A stretch of DNA of 51,551 bases from an uncultured Bacteroides sp. (GCA_900766005.1 CAAFTU010000056.1:1-51551); one strand, 5' to 3'; shown: positions 33,578 to 43,131, counted from the stretch's first letter. Made by a program: numbers and translations. The notes: a model not told the origin generated them from the sequence alone.

Positions 33578-35113
33578 TTAATGCCATTTTACCTCGTAAA
33601 TATCCTTTCGGCGGTCTTTCAGATTGCGCACACTTCCGTATGTATGAAGTTCGTTGAGCAAGTCCAGATCCACATCCGACACCAGAATCATCTCGGTGTT
33701 CGGCGTCGCTTCCGCCCGTTTTCCGTCGGTGGGGAAAGCAAAGTCGCAAGGGGTAAACACACCCGACTGCGCATATTGGATATCCATGTTGTGCACGCGC
33801 GGCAGGTTGCCCACACTACCGGCAATCACCACAAAACATTCGTTTTCGATGGCACGGGCCTGAGCGCAGACACGCACCCGAGAGTAGGCATTCTGCGTGT
33901 CGGTGAGGAACGGCACAAACAGAATCTGCATACCCTGATCGGCCATCAGACGCGACAGTTCCGGAAATTCCACATCGTAGCAGATCTGGATACCGATCCG
34001 GGCGCAGTCGGTGTCGAAAGTCTTCACCGTCTTGCCGCCGCTCAGTCCCCAGCTCTTGATTTCATCGGGAGTCACATGGATTTTCTCGTACATTTCATAC
34101 GTACCGTCGCGGCGGCAGAGGAAGCCCACGTTGTAGAGCATGCCGTCTTCCTTCATATACGGCATACTGCCGGTGATGATATTGATGTTGTAGCTGATGG
34201 CCAGGTTGATGAAACGTTCACGGATTTCCTCGGTATACTTGGCCAGTCCGCGGATGGCCTGCGACTCACCCTTGTCGTTGTATTTCGACATCAGCGGCGC
34301 ATTGAAATATTCGGGGAAGAGCACAAAGTCGCTCTTGTAGTCGGACACGGCATCCACAAAAAATTCCACCTGTTCAAACAGGTCGTCCAGTGTCTTGTAG
34401 CTTCGCATCTGCCATTGCACCAGGCCCACACGGACCGTTGTCTTGGGACTGATATATTCCTGCGTTGGAGCCTGATAGTAGATATTGTCCCATTGCAGCA
34501 GACAGGCATAATGCTTGGACTCCTCGTCGTTGGGCAGGTAGTTGGTCATCACCTTGCGCACGTGGAAATCATTGGACAGCTGGAAGGTCAGCACCGGGTC
34601 GTAGATTTCACGCTGACGCACCCGGGAGATGTACTCCTTCGGACGCATCTTGTCGGCATATTTATGATAATTGGGAATCCGTCCGCCAAACATGATGGCT
34701 TTCAGGTTCAAGGTTTCGCAGAGTTCCTTGCGGTATTCATACATACGGCGCGCCAGGCGCAAGCCGCGGTATTCGGGGTGAATGAAGACTTCGATACCAT
34801 ATAGAATGTTACCCTTAGGGTTGTGTGTGTTAAAGGTCTCCTTTCCGGTCACTTGCGCATAGGTATGATCATTCTTCACCTTATCGTAGTCCACGATGAT
34901 AGACAGGGCGCAGCCCACAATTTTATCGTCCACCACGGTGACAATCTGCCCCTCCGGAAAAATGGTGATCAGTTTTTGAATTTGCTCGCGTGTCCAGAAC
35001 ACATCGCTGCCGTCGGTATAGACACGCGTAAAGGATTGGGATAACTGTGCGTAGTCCTCCATTTGAAGATTACGTATTTGAACTTTATTGATTTTAATCG
35101 GATGCTGTTCCAT
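33578..35113 (-). CDS. GNAT acetyltransferase fused to carbon-nitrogen hydrolase
   Basis: A 511-residue two-domain cytoplasmic enzyme. The first 200 residues form a GNAT domain (IRNLQMEDYAQLSQSF..., VVDDKIVGCALSIIVDY, GIEVFIHPEYRGLRLARRMYEYRKELC). Residues about 225-505 form a nitrilase-type hydrolase with the catalytic Glu in LFPEYFN, Lys in EKIHVTPDE and Cys in IQICYDVEFPE. Such fusions are common in Bacteroidetes and their substrates (an amide or N-acyl compound) are unknown. The start at 35113 (MEQHPIKI) follows an AAAGAAAGA ribosome binding site; the longer frame to 35218 runs over the promoter. Divergent from thiD. Confidence 0.9.
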   Translation of the reverse strand: MEQHPIKINKVQIRNLQMEDYAQLSQSFTRVYTDGSDVFWTREQIQKLITIFPEGQIVTVVDDKIVGCALSIIVDYDKVKNDHTYAQVTGKETFNTHNPKGNILYGIEVFIHPEYRGLRLARRMYEYRKELCETLNLKAIMFGGRIPNYHKYADKMRPKEYISRVRQREIYDPVLTFQLSNDFHVRKVMTNYLPNDEESKHYACLLQWDNIYYQAPTQEYISPKTTVRVGLVQWQMRSYKTLDDLFEQVEFFVDAVSDYKSDFVLFPEYFNAPLMSKYNDKGESQAIRGLAKYTEEIRERFINLAISYNINIITGSMPYMKEDGMLYNVGFLCRRDGTYEMYEKIHVTPDEIKSWGLSGGKTVKTFDTDCARIGIQICYDVEFPELSRLMADQGMQILFVPFLTDTQNAYSRVRVCAQARAIENECFVVIAGSVGNLPRVHNMDIQYAQSGVFTPCDFAFPTDGKRAEATPNTEMILVSDVDLDLLNELHTYGSVRNLKDRRKDIYEVKWH

Positions 35114-35142
35114 AATCTTTCTTCTTTTTTTAAAAATCGGTG

Positions 35143-35150
35143 CAAAGGTA
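35143..35150 (-). promoter_or_regulatory. -7 promoter box for the GNAT/hydrolase gene
   Basis: TACCTTTG on the minus strand fits TAnnTTTG, 30 nt before the chosen start; it supports the start at 35113 over 35218. Confidence 0.5.
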
Positions 35151-35170
35151 CGGCTTATCTTGCAAATGTG

Positions 35171-35201
35171 TTTAAAAAAAACAATATTTGTTCTACCTTT
35201 G
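35171..35201 (+). promoter_or_regulatory. Promoter for thiD
   Basis: TACCTTTG at 35194-35201 is a perfect TAnnTTTG -7 box, with TTTA at 35171-35174 in the -33 position (19-nt spacer). It lies 45 nt upstream of thiD and faces away from the divergent promoter at 35143-35150. Confidence 0.6.
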
Positions 35202-35245
35202 CTTTCCGTATCACACATATATAATACAATTACAATACAATATAC

Positions 35246-36064
35246 ATGAAGATGAAACAGTATCCCGTCATATTATCCATCGCAGGGTCCGACTGCTCGG
35301 GCGGTGCGGGCATTCAGGCCGACATCAAAACTATCTCCGCCTTGGGAGGCTATGCCGCTTCGGCCATTACGGCCGTCACCGTGCAGAACACCCTCGGGGT
35401 GCAGGCTGTACAGGGCGTATCGCCCGACATCGTGTGCGGACAGGTGGAAGCCGTGATGAGCGACTTGCAGCCGGCAGCCGTCAAAATCGGCATGGTGAAC
35501 GACATAGCGATTGTGCGCGTCATTGCCGCCTGCCTTCAGAAATACCAGCCGCGCCATGTGGTTTACGACCCGGTCATGGTGTCTACCAGCGGCCGCAAAC
35601 TGATGACCGACGAAACCATCGGAGTCATCAAAGAAGAGCTTCTCCCCCGGGTCAGCCTGCTGACACCGAACCTCGATGAGGCCCGGGTGCTCACCGGCAA
35701 AGACATCCGTCACCTGGAGGAGATGAAAGAGGCTGCCCTCAGTCTGGTGAGCACCTACCACGTCCCCATGCTGATCAAGGGGGGCCACCTGGAGGGCAAC
35801 CGGATGTGCGACTTGCTGTGCACCGCCGATGGGGCGATTCACCTCTTCGAAGAAAAGAAAATAGACAGCAGCAACCTGCACGGCACCGGGTGCACCCTCT
35901 CCTCCGCCATTGCCACCTGGCTGGCCAAGGGAGCCACACTCGAAGCATCCGTCCGCCGGGCCAAAGCCTATGTAACTCAGGCCATCATCGAAGGGAAAGA
36001 CCTTCACATCGGTCATGGCAACGGCCCGCTGTGGCATTTTCCGGAATCTGCTGCACAAATGTAA
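35246..36064 (+). CDS. thiD: Hydroxymethylpyrimidine/phosphomethylpyrimidine kinase
   Basis: A 272-residue ribokinase-fold enzyme of thiamine synthesis that phosphorylates HMP and then HMP-phosphate with ATP. The hallmarks are present: VILSIAGSDCSGGAGIQADIKTISALGGYAASAITAVTVQNT at the N-terminus, 'VKIGMV', 'VVYDPVMVSTSG' and the ATP/anion-hole motif 'NLHGTGCTLSSAIA' near residue 215. The length fits single-domain ThiD. It precedes fabD by 73 nt, but a TACCTTTA box at 36096-36103 suggests that fabD has its own promoter. Confidence 0.96.
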   Translation: MKMKQYPVILSIAGSDCSGGAGIQADIKTISALGGYAASAITAVTVQNTLGVQAVQGVSPDIVCGQVEAVMSDLQPAAVKIGMVNDIAIVRVIAACLQKYQPRHVVYDPVMVSTSGRKLMTDETIGVIKEELLPRVSLLTPNLDEARVLTGKDIRHLEEMKEAALSLVSTYHVPMLIKGGHLEGNRMCDLLCTADGAIHLFEEKKIDSSNLHGTGCTLSSAIATWLAKGATLEASVRRAKAYVTQAIIEGKDLHIGHGNGPLWHFPESAAQM

Positions 36065-36137
36065 CTTTTTTGTGCGGTTGTATCATAAAATTCTGTACCT
36101 TTACCCCCGAAACTTAAAATCAATTAAAAAATAGAAT

Positions 36138-37025
36138 ATGAAAGCATTTGTATTTCCCGGTCAGGGTGCCCAATTCGTAGGAATGGGTAAAGACTTATAT
36201 GAAAACTCAGCTTTGGCAAAAGAATTATTTGAAAAAGCGAATGATATACTTGGATATCGCATCACTGATATCATGTTCAACGGCACAGACGAAGACCTCC
36301 GCCAGACGAAGGTGACTCAGCCTGCCGTTTTCCTGCATTCTGTTATTTCTGCTCTCTGCATGGGAGAAGACTTCAAGCCTGAGATGACTGCCGGCCATTC
36401 ATTAGGTGAATTCTCGGCATTGGTAGCTGCCGGTGCACTGAGCTTCGAAGACGGCTTGAAACTGGTGTATGCCCGTGCCATGGCCATGCAGAAAGCATGC
36501 GAAGCCACTCCTTCTACGATGGCTGCCATCATTGCTCTGCCCGACGAGAAGGTGGAAGAAATCTGTGCCTCTGTCCATGCGGAAGGGGAAGTGTGTGTGC
36601 CGGCCAATTTCAACTGCCCGGGTCAGATCGTTATTTCCGGTTCTATTCCGGGCATCGAAAAAGCCTGCGAACTGATGAAGGCTGCCGGAGCCAAACGTGC
36701 GCTTCCGCTGAAGGTGGGCGGTGCTTTCCACTCTCCGCTGATGGACCCTGCCAAGGTAGAGCTGGAAGCTGCTATCCAGGCAACAGAATTCCACACTCCC
36801 AAGTGTCCGATTTACCAGAATGTGGATGCCCGTCCTCACACGGATCCGGAAGAAATCAAGAAGAACCTGGTGGCTCAGCTCACAGCTTCTGTACGCTGGA
36901 CTCAATCGGTAGTGAACATGGTGGCCGACGGTGCTGACGACTTTACAGAATGCGGACCGGGTGCTGTACTTCAAGGACTGATTAAAAAGATTGATAAGAA
37001 TGTAAATGCTCACGGCATTGCTTAA
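36138..37025 (+). CDS. fabD: Malonyl-CoA:ACP transacylase
   Basis: A 295-residue enzyme that moves malonyl groups from CoA to acyl carrier protein for fatty-acid synthesis. It opens with 'AFVFPGQGAQFVGMG' and has the catalytic serine S88 in AGHSLGEFSALVAAG; 'GGAFHSPLM' holds the catalytic His region, and 'CGPGAVLQGLIKKI' the C-terminal signature. It is monocistronic by appearance, with a near-consensus -7 box upstream (36096-36103) and a strong terminator right after the stop. Cytoplasmic. Confidence 0.97.
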   Translation: MKAFVFPGQGAQFVGMGKDLYENSALAKELFEKANDILGYRITDIMFNGTDEDLRQTKVTQPAVFLHSVISALCMGEDFKPEMTAGHSLGEFSALVAAGALSFEDGLKLVYARAMAMQKACEATPSTMAAIIALPDEKVEEICASVHAEGEVCVPANFNCPGQIVISGSIPGIEKACELMKAAGAKRALPLKVGGAFHSPLMDPAKVELEAAIQATEFHTPKCPIYQNVDARPHTDPEEIKKNLVAQLTASVRWTQSVVNMVADGADDFTECGPGAVLQGLIKKIDKNVNAHGIA

Positions 37026-37058
37026 TTTGTCAATGACCTCTTATTAATATAGTTGAAA

Positions 37059-37090
37059 CGTGTCGGCCCCGAAGGTCGACACGTTTTTTT
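37059..37090 (+). terminator. Terminator of fabD
   Basis: A GC-rich stem CGTGTCGGCC / GGTCGACACG (37059-37068 with 37074-37083, one mismatch) with a 5-nt loop and a run of seven T. Ends fabD transcription 33 nt after the stop. Confidence 0.88.
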
Positions 37091-37177
37091 ATTCAGCAGT
37101 GAACAAGTGGGTGGGAGAAACTTGTTTATACCAATAAAATCACTAAATTCGTGGCGAATTAAAGAAAGAAACAATTC

Positions 37178-37984
37178 ATGAAGGAACATACAACTAATCA
37201 AACAAAACGGAAATACCCCATCGGATTCGCTTTAAGCGGAGGGTTTATCAAGGGCTTTGCCCATCTGGGGGTGATGCAAGCGCTCTTGGAGCATGACATC
37301 AAACCGGCCATCATTTCGGGAGTCAGTGCCGGCGCGCTGGCTGGCGTGTTCTACGCCGACGGCAACGAGCCCCATCAGGTGCTGCAATTCTTCGCCGGAC
37401 ATAAGTTTCAGGACCTCACCAGGCTGGTGATTCCCAAGAAGGGACTGTTCGACCTTTGTGAATTCATTGATTTCTTACATTCCAACCTCAAGGCCAAAAG
37501 ACTGGAAGAACTCCAGATTCCGCTTATCATCACAGCCACCGACCTCGACCACGGCCGCATGGTGCATTTTCACCGGGGAGCCATTGCCGAAAGAGTGGCT
37601 GCCTCCTGCTGCATGCCGGTGATGTTTGCTCCGGTCAACATCGACGGCATCAATTATGTAGACGGCGGCTTGATGATGAACCTGCCGGTATCCACCCTCC
37701 GCAGAGTCTGCAACAAAGTGGTAGCCGTCAATGTGAGCCCCATCATGGCAGAAGACTATAAGATGAATATCGTCAGCATCGCCATGCGCTCCTTTCATTT
37801 CATGTTCCGCGCCAACACCTTTCCCGAGCGGGCGAAGTGCGACTTGCTGATTGAACCGTACAACCTGTATGGATACAGCAACACCGAACTGGAGAAAGCG
37901 GAAGAAATCTTCGAGCGGGGCTACAACACGGCCAACGAGGTGCTGTATCAGTTGCAACAAGAAAAGGGGAAGATTTGGAAATAG
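37178..37984 (+). CDS. Patatin-like phospholipase family protein
   Basis: A 268-residue serine hydrolase of the patatin family (RssA/YlbK-like). The glycine-rich oxyanion motif is ALSGGFIKGFAHLGVMQALL, the nucleophile is Ser50 in GVSAGALAG and the catalytic Asp is D162 in VDGGLMMN, giving a complete Ser-Asp dyad. There is no signal peptide, so it is cytoplasmic. Patatins release fatty acids from phospholipids; the substrate here is not known. The GH13 gene starts 45 nt downstream and may be cotranscribed. Confidence 0.92.
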   Translation: MKEHTTNQTKRKYPIGFALSGGFIKGFAHLGVMQALLEHDIKPAIISGVSAGALAGVFYADGNEPHQVLQFFAGHKFQDLTRLVIPKKGLFDLCEFIDFLHSNLKAKRLEELQIPLIITATDLDHGRMVHFHRGAIAERVAASCCMPVMFAPVNIDGINYVDGGLMMNLPVSTLRRVCNKVVAVNVSPIMAEDYKMNIVSIAMRSFHFMFRANTFPERAKCDLLIEPYNLYGYSNTELEKAEEIFERGYNTANEVLYQLQQEKGKIWK

Positions 37985-38029
37985 TCTTTTCCCTGCCTAC
38001 ACGTACGAACATCAAAAAATCTGCTCTAT

Positions 38030-39772
38030 ATGAAAGAAGAAAACAAAATAATCATCTATCAGGTGTTTACCCGCCTGTTTGGAAACGACAACAACCATTG
38101 TGTGCACAATGGCGATTTGGCAGCCAACGGCTGCGGCAAAATGGCCGACTTCACCCTGAAGGCGCTCAAGGAAATCAAAGAACTGGGAGCTACGCATATC
38201 TGGTATACGGGCATCATCGAACATGCCACACAGACCGACTACCGGCGCTACAACATCCGGCCCGACCATCCGGCAGTGGTCAAGGGGAAAGCCGGTTCTC
38301 CGTATGCCATCAAAGACTATTACGATGTAGACCCCGACCTGGCCAGCGATGTGTCCGGCCGCATGAAAGAATTTGAAAACCTGGTGCAGCGTTCTCACCG
38401 CTCGGGTCTGAAAGTGATCATTGATTTTGTGCCCAATCATGTGGCTCGTCAGTATCATTCGGATACCCAGCCCGACGGCACCACCGAACTGGGTGCCAAT
38501 GACGACAAGAGCCTTTCGTTCAGCCCCTACAATAATTTCTATTACATCCCGCAAGCCGAACTTCGTGCGCAGTTTGACATGAAAGGCAGTGCGGCAGAAC
38601 CTTACCGGGAATTTCCGGCCAAAGCCACAGGCAACAACCGCTTTGATGCCACTCCGGAAATCAACGACTGGTATGAGACCATCAAGCTGAATTACGGGGT
38701 GGACTACCAGAACGGCGGAACCTGCCATTTCTCCCCCACTCCGGACACTTGGTTCAAGATGCTGGACATTCTCCTGTTCTGGGCATCCAAGAAGATTGAC
38801 GGATTCCGTTGCGACATGGCCGAGATGGTGCCGGTCGACTTCTGGGAATGGGCTATTCCGCAGGTGAAGGCGGCTTATCCGGACATCATCTTCATTGCCG
38901 AGGTGTACAACCCGAACGAATACCGCAACTACCTGATGCGCGGACGGTTCGACTATCTGTACGACAAGGTAGGCCTGTATGACACGCTGCGCAACGTAGC
39001 CTGCGGATACGGCTCTGCCACCGAGATTACCCACTGCTGGCAACGTGTGGACGACATCCAGCAGCACATGCTCAATTTCCTCGAAAATCATGACGAGCAA
39101 CGCATCGCCTCCGATTTCTTCGCAGGCAATCCGCGCAAAGGGATACCGGCACTGATTGTGTCGGCTTGTATGAACACTAACCCGATGATGATTTACTTCG
39201 GTCAGGAGTTCGGCGAAGCCGGCATGGACAACGAAGGTTTCAGCGGACGTGACGGGCGCACCACCATCTTTGATTATTGGAGCGTCGACACCATCCGCCG
39301 CTGGCGCAATGGAGGCAAGTTCGACGGCAAGATGCTCACCGACGACCACAAGCAGCTCTATGCCGTCTACAAGAAGGTGCTGACTCTTTGCAATAGCGAA
39401 AAGGCCATCAGCCAAGGAGCCTTCTTCGATTTGATGTATGCCAACATCAACGGCTGGCGCTTTAATGAACACAAGCAGTACACGTTTATGCGGAAATACC
39501 GCAACGAACTCTTGTTGTTTGTTGTCAATTTCGACGGACAGCCGGTGGATGTGGCTGTCAACATCCCGTCTCATGCGTTCAACTTCCTGCAGATTCCGCA
39601 GATGGAGTCGTACCAGGCTGTCGACTTGCTGACCGGCATGGAAGAAGAAATCTGTGTGCTGCCCTACAAGCCTACTGATGTGCAGGTGGGTGCATACAGC
39701 GGCAAGATTCTCAAAATCACCTTCGCCACGGAGCTGGAAGAAGAAAAAGAAGAAGAGAAATTAGAAAAATAA
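38030..39772 (+). CDS. GH13 alpha-amylase-family protein, cytoplasmic
   Basis: A 580-residue glycoside hydrolase of family 13. The conserved regions are visible: 'VIIDFVPNHVAR' (region I), GFRCD262MAEM with the nucleophile (region II), FIAE291VYN with the acid/base (region III) and 'ENHD355EQR' (region IV). No signal peptide is present, so it acts in the cytoplasm, unlike the surface SusG-type enzymes, and probably degrades or remodels glycogen or imported maltodextrin. The C-terminal 20 residues are an unusual Glu/Lys-rich tail (EEEKEEEKLEK). It stands near the glycogen-branching gene, which fits glycogen metabolism. Two hairpins follow the stop. Confidence 0.92.
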   Translation: MKEENKIIIYQVFTRLFGNDNNHCVHNGDLAANGCGKMADFTLKALKEIKELGATHIWYTGIIEHATQTDYRRYNIRPDHPAVVKGKAGSPYAIKDYYDVDPDLASDVSGRMKEFENLVQRSHRSGLKVIIDFVPNHVARQYHSDTQPDGTTELGANDDKSLSFSPYNNFYYIPQAELRAQFDMKGSAAEPYREFPAKATGNNRFDATPEINDWYETIKLNYGVDYQNGGTCHFSPTPDTWFKMLDILLFWASKKIDGFRCDMAEMVPVDFWEWAIPQVKAAYPDIIFIAEVYNPNEYRNYLMRGRFDYLYDKVGLYDTLRNVACGYGSATEITHCWQRVDDIQQHMLNFLENHDEQRIASDFFAGNPRKGIPALIVSACMNTNPMMIYFGQEFGEAGMDNEGFSGRDGRTTIFDYWSVDTIRRWRNGGKFDGKMLTDDHKQLYAVYKKVLTLCNSEKAISQGAFFDLMYANINGWRFNEHKQYTFMRKYRNELLLFVVNFDGQPVDVAVNIPSHAFNFLQIPQMESYQAVDLLTGMEEEICVLPYKPTDVQVGAYSGKILKITFATELEEEKEEEKLEK

Positions 39773-39794
39773 CGGAATAGAAGAAAAAACAAGC

Positions 39795-39873
39795 GCTGCA
39801 CTTTCATGTGCAGCTTTCATGAGGGTGTGTGTAAACTCCATTAACAATGGCGTTTTCATTCACCCTCTTCTTT
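39795..39873 (+). terminator. Two hairpins after the GH13 gene
   Basis: First hairpin GCTGCAC / GTGCAGC (39795-39801 with 39808-39814), followed by TTTCAT. Second, wider hairpin GAGGGTG / CACCCTC (39821-39827 with 39861-39867), with an inner CCAT/ATGG stem and a TTCTTTTTC tail. The second is the likelier terminator. Confidence 0.6.
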
Positions 39874-39979
39874 TTCATGCCACCCAGCAGAAACATACTG
39901 AGCATCCCAAGATTCATGAATGAACAAAAAAGCGGTTCGTGCGTTATACTGAGCAATCATCCCAATAACCGAAAACGAT

Positions 39980-40471
39980 ATGAATAGAAATTACATTTCA
40001 GTCCTGCTGGTCCTTCAGTTCTTTCTGCTGTTTCCTGCCGTTTGTTTAGCAGGAACACCGCCTGCGGCGGTGGCAGCTGCCTTCAAAAGCCAGTACCCAC
40101 AGGCCACGGGCACCGCGTGGTCGGAAGAAGACGGATACTGCTGCGCCAATTTCGCAGACCAAGGATTTGACACCCGTGCGTGGTTTGACATGCAGGGGAA
40201 GTGGGTAATGACGCAAACCGATTTCATCAGTGCCGACCGTCTGCCGCCTGCCGTCTACAACGCCTTTGCAGCGGGTTCCTACAGCAACGGAGTGGTGGAC
40301 AACGTGACCCGTGTTGTCTTTCCCCGATGGGAGCCAATCTGGGTCATCCAGATCGGGAAAGACAATGTGGACATGCAGTACCAGCTGTTTTATGAGCCCG
40401 ACGGCACGCTGCTGAAAAGCCGCAATGTGACCTATCTGCATGACCTGCTGGGACCATCCACCTTTCTGTAA
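39980..40471 (+). CDS. PepSY-like periplasmic protein
   Basis: A 163-residue secreted protein: signal peptide to about residue 24 (PAVCLAG) then a PepSY_like domain (FKSQYPQATGTAWSEEDGYCCANFADQGFDTRAWFDMQGKWVMTQTDF, 'LPPAVYNAFAAGSY', 'VIQIGKDNVDMQYQLFYEPDGTLL'). It is the third member of this family in the window and carries two adjacent cysteines not seen in the other two. It stands alone with no regulator beside it. Function unknown; a role in the periplasm or outer membrane is likely. Confidence 0.85.
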   Translation: MNRNYISVLLVLQFFLLFPAVCLAGTPPAAVAAAFKSQYPQATGTAWSEEDGYCCANFADQGFDTRAWFDMQGKWVMTQTDFISADRLPPAVYNAFAAGSYSNGVVDNVTRVVFPRWEPIWVIQIGKDNVDMQYQLFYEPDGTLLKSRNVTYLHDLLGPSTFL

Positions 40472-40478
40472 AACGAAA

Positions 40479-40527
40479 GGGAGTGTACTGCAACCCCTTT
40501 ATAACAAAAGGATTCCAACACACTCCC
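40479..40527. terminator. Bidirectional inverted repeat between convergent genes
   Basis: GGGAGTGT (40479-40486) pairs with ACACTCCC (40520-40527), with a CCTTT/AAAGG inner stem. No T run follows directly, so it may be a weak terminator shared by the PepSY-like gene and the converging glgB. Confidence 0.45.
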
Positions 40528-40626
40528 TCCGCTGTATGCCGCAAATGGGCTACAGATAGGTCTGACGGATGCAACTTTATCCAGCTGCATCCGCCACTAT
40601 CCCAGACTTATGATTTCGTCTTTTTT

Positions 40627-40661
40627 CCTGCGTCTTATTTTTTTCCTACGTCTTATTTTTT
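40627..40661. repeat. Tandem repeat over the glgB stop codon
   Basis: Two head-to-tail copies of a 17-18 bp unit with the core CGTCTTATTTTTT (40627-40644 and 40645-40661) cover the last Lys codons and stop of glgB, with a shorter third echo upstream at about 40614-40626. Confidence 0.7.
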
Positions 40662-42668
40662 CTTCTTTCTCAATACCACCGCAGTACGGGCAGGAATATA
40701 AAGCTTCAGCCATTCCTTCTTCTCCTTCTTATACAACGGATCGGCCATCGTGAAATGAACCACCGAATCATCTGCCAGTCCGTTGCCGCCAAAGGCCGTA
40801 TTGTCCGTGTTTAGTATCACTTCATACGCGCCCGGAGCCACCAGGAATCCATAGTCCACAAACGACTGCTTCGGGTTGAAGTTGAACACAAACACCAAAT
40901 CCTTGCGGGCATACGCCAGCACCTGATCACCGTCGTTGTGCCAGATTTCCTGCACAGGAGTCGCCTGGAAATTCTTGATACTCTTCACCACATTCAGCAT
41001 AGCTTCATCAAAGTCGCCCAGATAGTGATAAGCCAAGTTCTTGTTGTCTACCAGATCCCACTGACGGCGGGCATACTTGCACGACCATCCGTTTCCTTCG
41101 CGCGGGAAGTCAATCCATTCCGGATGTCCGAATTCATTTCCCATAAAGTTGAGGTAACCGCCATTGATGGTAGAAGCCGTAAGCAAGCGAATCATCTTGT
41201 GCAGCGCCATGCCGCGGTGAACAGTAAAGTTCTCGTCGCCCTTCTGCATGTGCCAGTACATATCCGCATCAATCAGGCGGAAAATGATGGTCTTGTCTCC
41301 CACCAGCGCCTGGTCGTGACTTTCAGCATAAGAAATGGTCTTTTCATCCTGACGGCGGTTGGTAACTTCCCAGAACATGCTCGAAGGTTTCCAGTCCTCG
41401 TCCACCCTTTCCTTGATCGTCTTGATCCAGTAATCAGGGATATTCATGGCCATCCGATAGTCGAAGCCATAGCCTCCGTCTTCTATCTTGGCAGCCAGTC
41501 CCGGCATGCCCGACACCTCCTCGGCAATGGTAATCGCCTTGGGGTTCACCTGATGAATCACCTCATTGGCCAGCGTCAGGTAGCAGATCGCGTTATCATC
41601 CTGATGGCCGTTGAAATAATCGCCGTAATTGCAGAAAGCTTCTCCCAGGCCGTGGCTGTAGTACAGCATGGATGTCACACCGTCAAAACGGAAACCGTCA
41701 AACTTGAATTCTTCCATCCAATACTTACAGTTGGACAGCAAGAAATGAATCACTTCATTCTTTCCATAGTCGAAGCACAGCGAATCCCATGCCGGATGTT
41801 CGCGGCGTCCTCCCGGATAAAAATACTGGTTCGGGTCACCGGCAAAATTGCCCAATCCTTCCAGCTCATTCTTCACGGCATGTGAATGGACAATATCCAT
41901 AATCACCGCAATGCCCATCTGATGGGCAGTATCGATCAACTCCTTCAACTCATCGGGTGTGCCGAAACGAGAAGAGGCAGCAAAGAAGCTGGACACATGA
42001 TAGCCGAAACTTCCATAATACGGATGCTCCTGAATGGCCATAATCTGGATGCAGTTATAGCCTTCTTTCGCAATGCGCGGAAGCACCTTTTCACGGAATT
42101 CATTATAGCTGCCCACCTTTTCTTCCTGCTGCGCCATGCCGATATGGCACTCGTAAATCAGCAACGGACTCGTGTTGGGTCTGAACACTCTTTTCTTGAA
42201 TTTATAGGGTTTTTCCGGTGCCCACACCTGCGCACTGAAAATTTTCGTCTGTTCATCCTGCACCACCCGGTTGGCCCATGCAGGGATACGTTCTCCTTGA
42301 CCACCTTCCCAATAGATGTTCAGTTTATATAAATCGCCATGATGAATGGCATCTGCCGGCAAGTTGACTTCCCACACACCGTTTTTGCGCTTCTTCAGCT
42401 TGAAGAGCGGTTTTTCCTCCCAGTTGTTGAACGTGCCCACCATATAAATGCGAGTCGCATTGGGTGCCCATTCACGGAAAGTCCATCCTGTTTTGGTGCG
42501 GTGCAAGCCAAAGAAAAGATAGCCGGATGCAAAGTCAGACAGGGTCTGCTTGCCGTTTTTGGTCAATTCGGCCATCTTGTCCAGCACAAACTGATGCCGT
42601 CCCTCAATGGCCGCAGAGTAAGGCTCCAGCCACGGGTCGTTTTTGATGAGATTAAGAGTCTTTTCCAT
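40653..42668 (-). CDS. glgB: 1,4-alpha-glucan branching enzyme
   Basis: A 671-residue GH13 enzyme that makes alpha-1,6 branches in glycogen. A carbohydrate-binding N-terminal module (CBM48; about 60-150, TGWTFREWAPNATRIYMVGTFNNWEEKP) precedes the catalytic barrel with 'VIMDIVHSHAVKN', the nucleophile D329 in GFRFDGVTSM, the acid/base pair E383/E384 in ITIAEEVSG and 'AESHDQALVG'. The C-terminal domain ends in a basic LRKKKK tail. Sequence type is the eukaryote-like form usual in Bacteroidetes. It lies 16 nt after the YhcH-family gene and is cotranscribed with it. Confidence 0.95.
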   Translation of the reverse strand: MEKTLNLIKNDPWLEPYSAAIEGRHQFVLDKMAELTKNGKQTLSDFASGYLFFGLHRTKTGWTFREWAPNATRIYMVGTFNNWEEKPLFKLKKRKNGVWEVNLPADAIHHGDLYKLNIYWEGGQGERIPAWANRVVQDEQTKIFSAQVWAPEKPYKFKKRVFRPNTSPLLIYECHIGMAQQEEKVGSYNEFREKVLPRIAKEGYNCIQIMAIQEHPYYGSFGYHVSSFFAASSRFGTPDELKELIDTAHQMGIAVIMDIVHSHAVKNELEGLGNFAGDPNQYFYPGGRREHPAWDSLCFDYGKNEVIHFLLSNCKYWMEEFKFDGFRFDGVTSMLYYSHGLGEAFCNYGDYFNGHQDDNAICYLTLANEVIHQVNPKAITIAEEVSGMPGLAAKIEDGGYGFDYRMAMNIPDYWIKTIKERVDEDWKPSSMFWEVTNRRQDEKTISYAESHDQALVGDKTIIFRLIDADMYWHMQKGDENFTVHRGMALHKMIRLLTASTINGGYLNFMGNEFGHPEWIDFPREGNGWSCKYARRQWDLVDNKNLAYHYLGDFDEAMLNVVKSIKNFQATPVQEIWHNDGDQVLAYARKDLVFVFNFNPKQSFVDYGFLVAPGAYEVILNTDNTAFGGNGLADDSVVHFTMADPLYKKEKKEWLKLYIPARTAVVLRKKKK

Positions 42669-42684
42669 ATCAATTTAATTAAGA

Positions 42685-43131
42685 TTACGCTTTCACTTTT
42701 ACGATGACTTTCTTCACTCCATCGGGGGTGATACCCGGAGCGTGGCCATCTTGAGGAAAGAAAATGGCAAACATGCCCGGCTTGACTGTGATGTAAGATT
42801 CAGCCAACCCTTCAAAGAAAGTAATGTCTTTTTCTGCATTATATGGAGCATCAGCAGGAACACAGTCTTTAGCAGCTGTATATCCCATGATTTCTGTTCC
42901 CGACAAAGGAATTTGAATATCGATAAACTCTCTATGTGTTTCCAACTTAGCTTGCTCTTTCGTCTTCGGCTTTGTTTGAGCCACATTCACCAACAAATCT
43001 TTTCCCTTCAGTTCTGTTTTACCGATTTCCAATGCTGCAAGATCATGAGATTGGAGAAATTCGATAGCCTGTGCAAACAAAGGATTCAAAGACGCATATT
43101 TTTCAAGATTTTCTAAAGTGTCTACTACCAT
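42685..43131 (-). CDS. YhcH/YjgK/YiaL-family protein
   Basis: A 148-residue member of the cupin-like YhcH/YiaL family (DUF386), sometimes annotated as beta-galactosidase beta subunit. The family motifs are clear: 'LETHREFIDIQIPLSGTEIMGY', 'DITFFEG', and 'FAIFFPQDGHAPGI', with the two Glu/His metal ligands in H-EF-D-Q and DGHAP. These proteins are linked to sugar-acid or sialic-acid use in other bacteria; the substrate here is unknown. It is upstream of glgB, in the same unit. Confidence 0.93.
   Translation of the reverse strand: MVVDTLENLEKYASLNPLFAQAIEFLQSHDLAALEIGKTELKGKDLLVNVAQTKPKTKEQAKLETHREFIDIQIPLSGTEIMGYTAAKDCVPADAPYNAEKDITFFEGLAESYITVKPGMFAIFFPQDGHAPGITPDGVKKVIVKVKA

Noticed and set aside
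39893..39962. Two ATACTGAGCA direct repeats before the third PepSY-like gene
   Set aside because: Only 10 bp identical with different continuation; not enough to propose a regulatory site.
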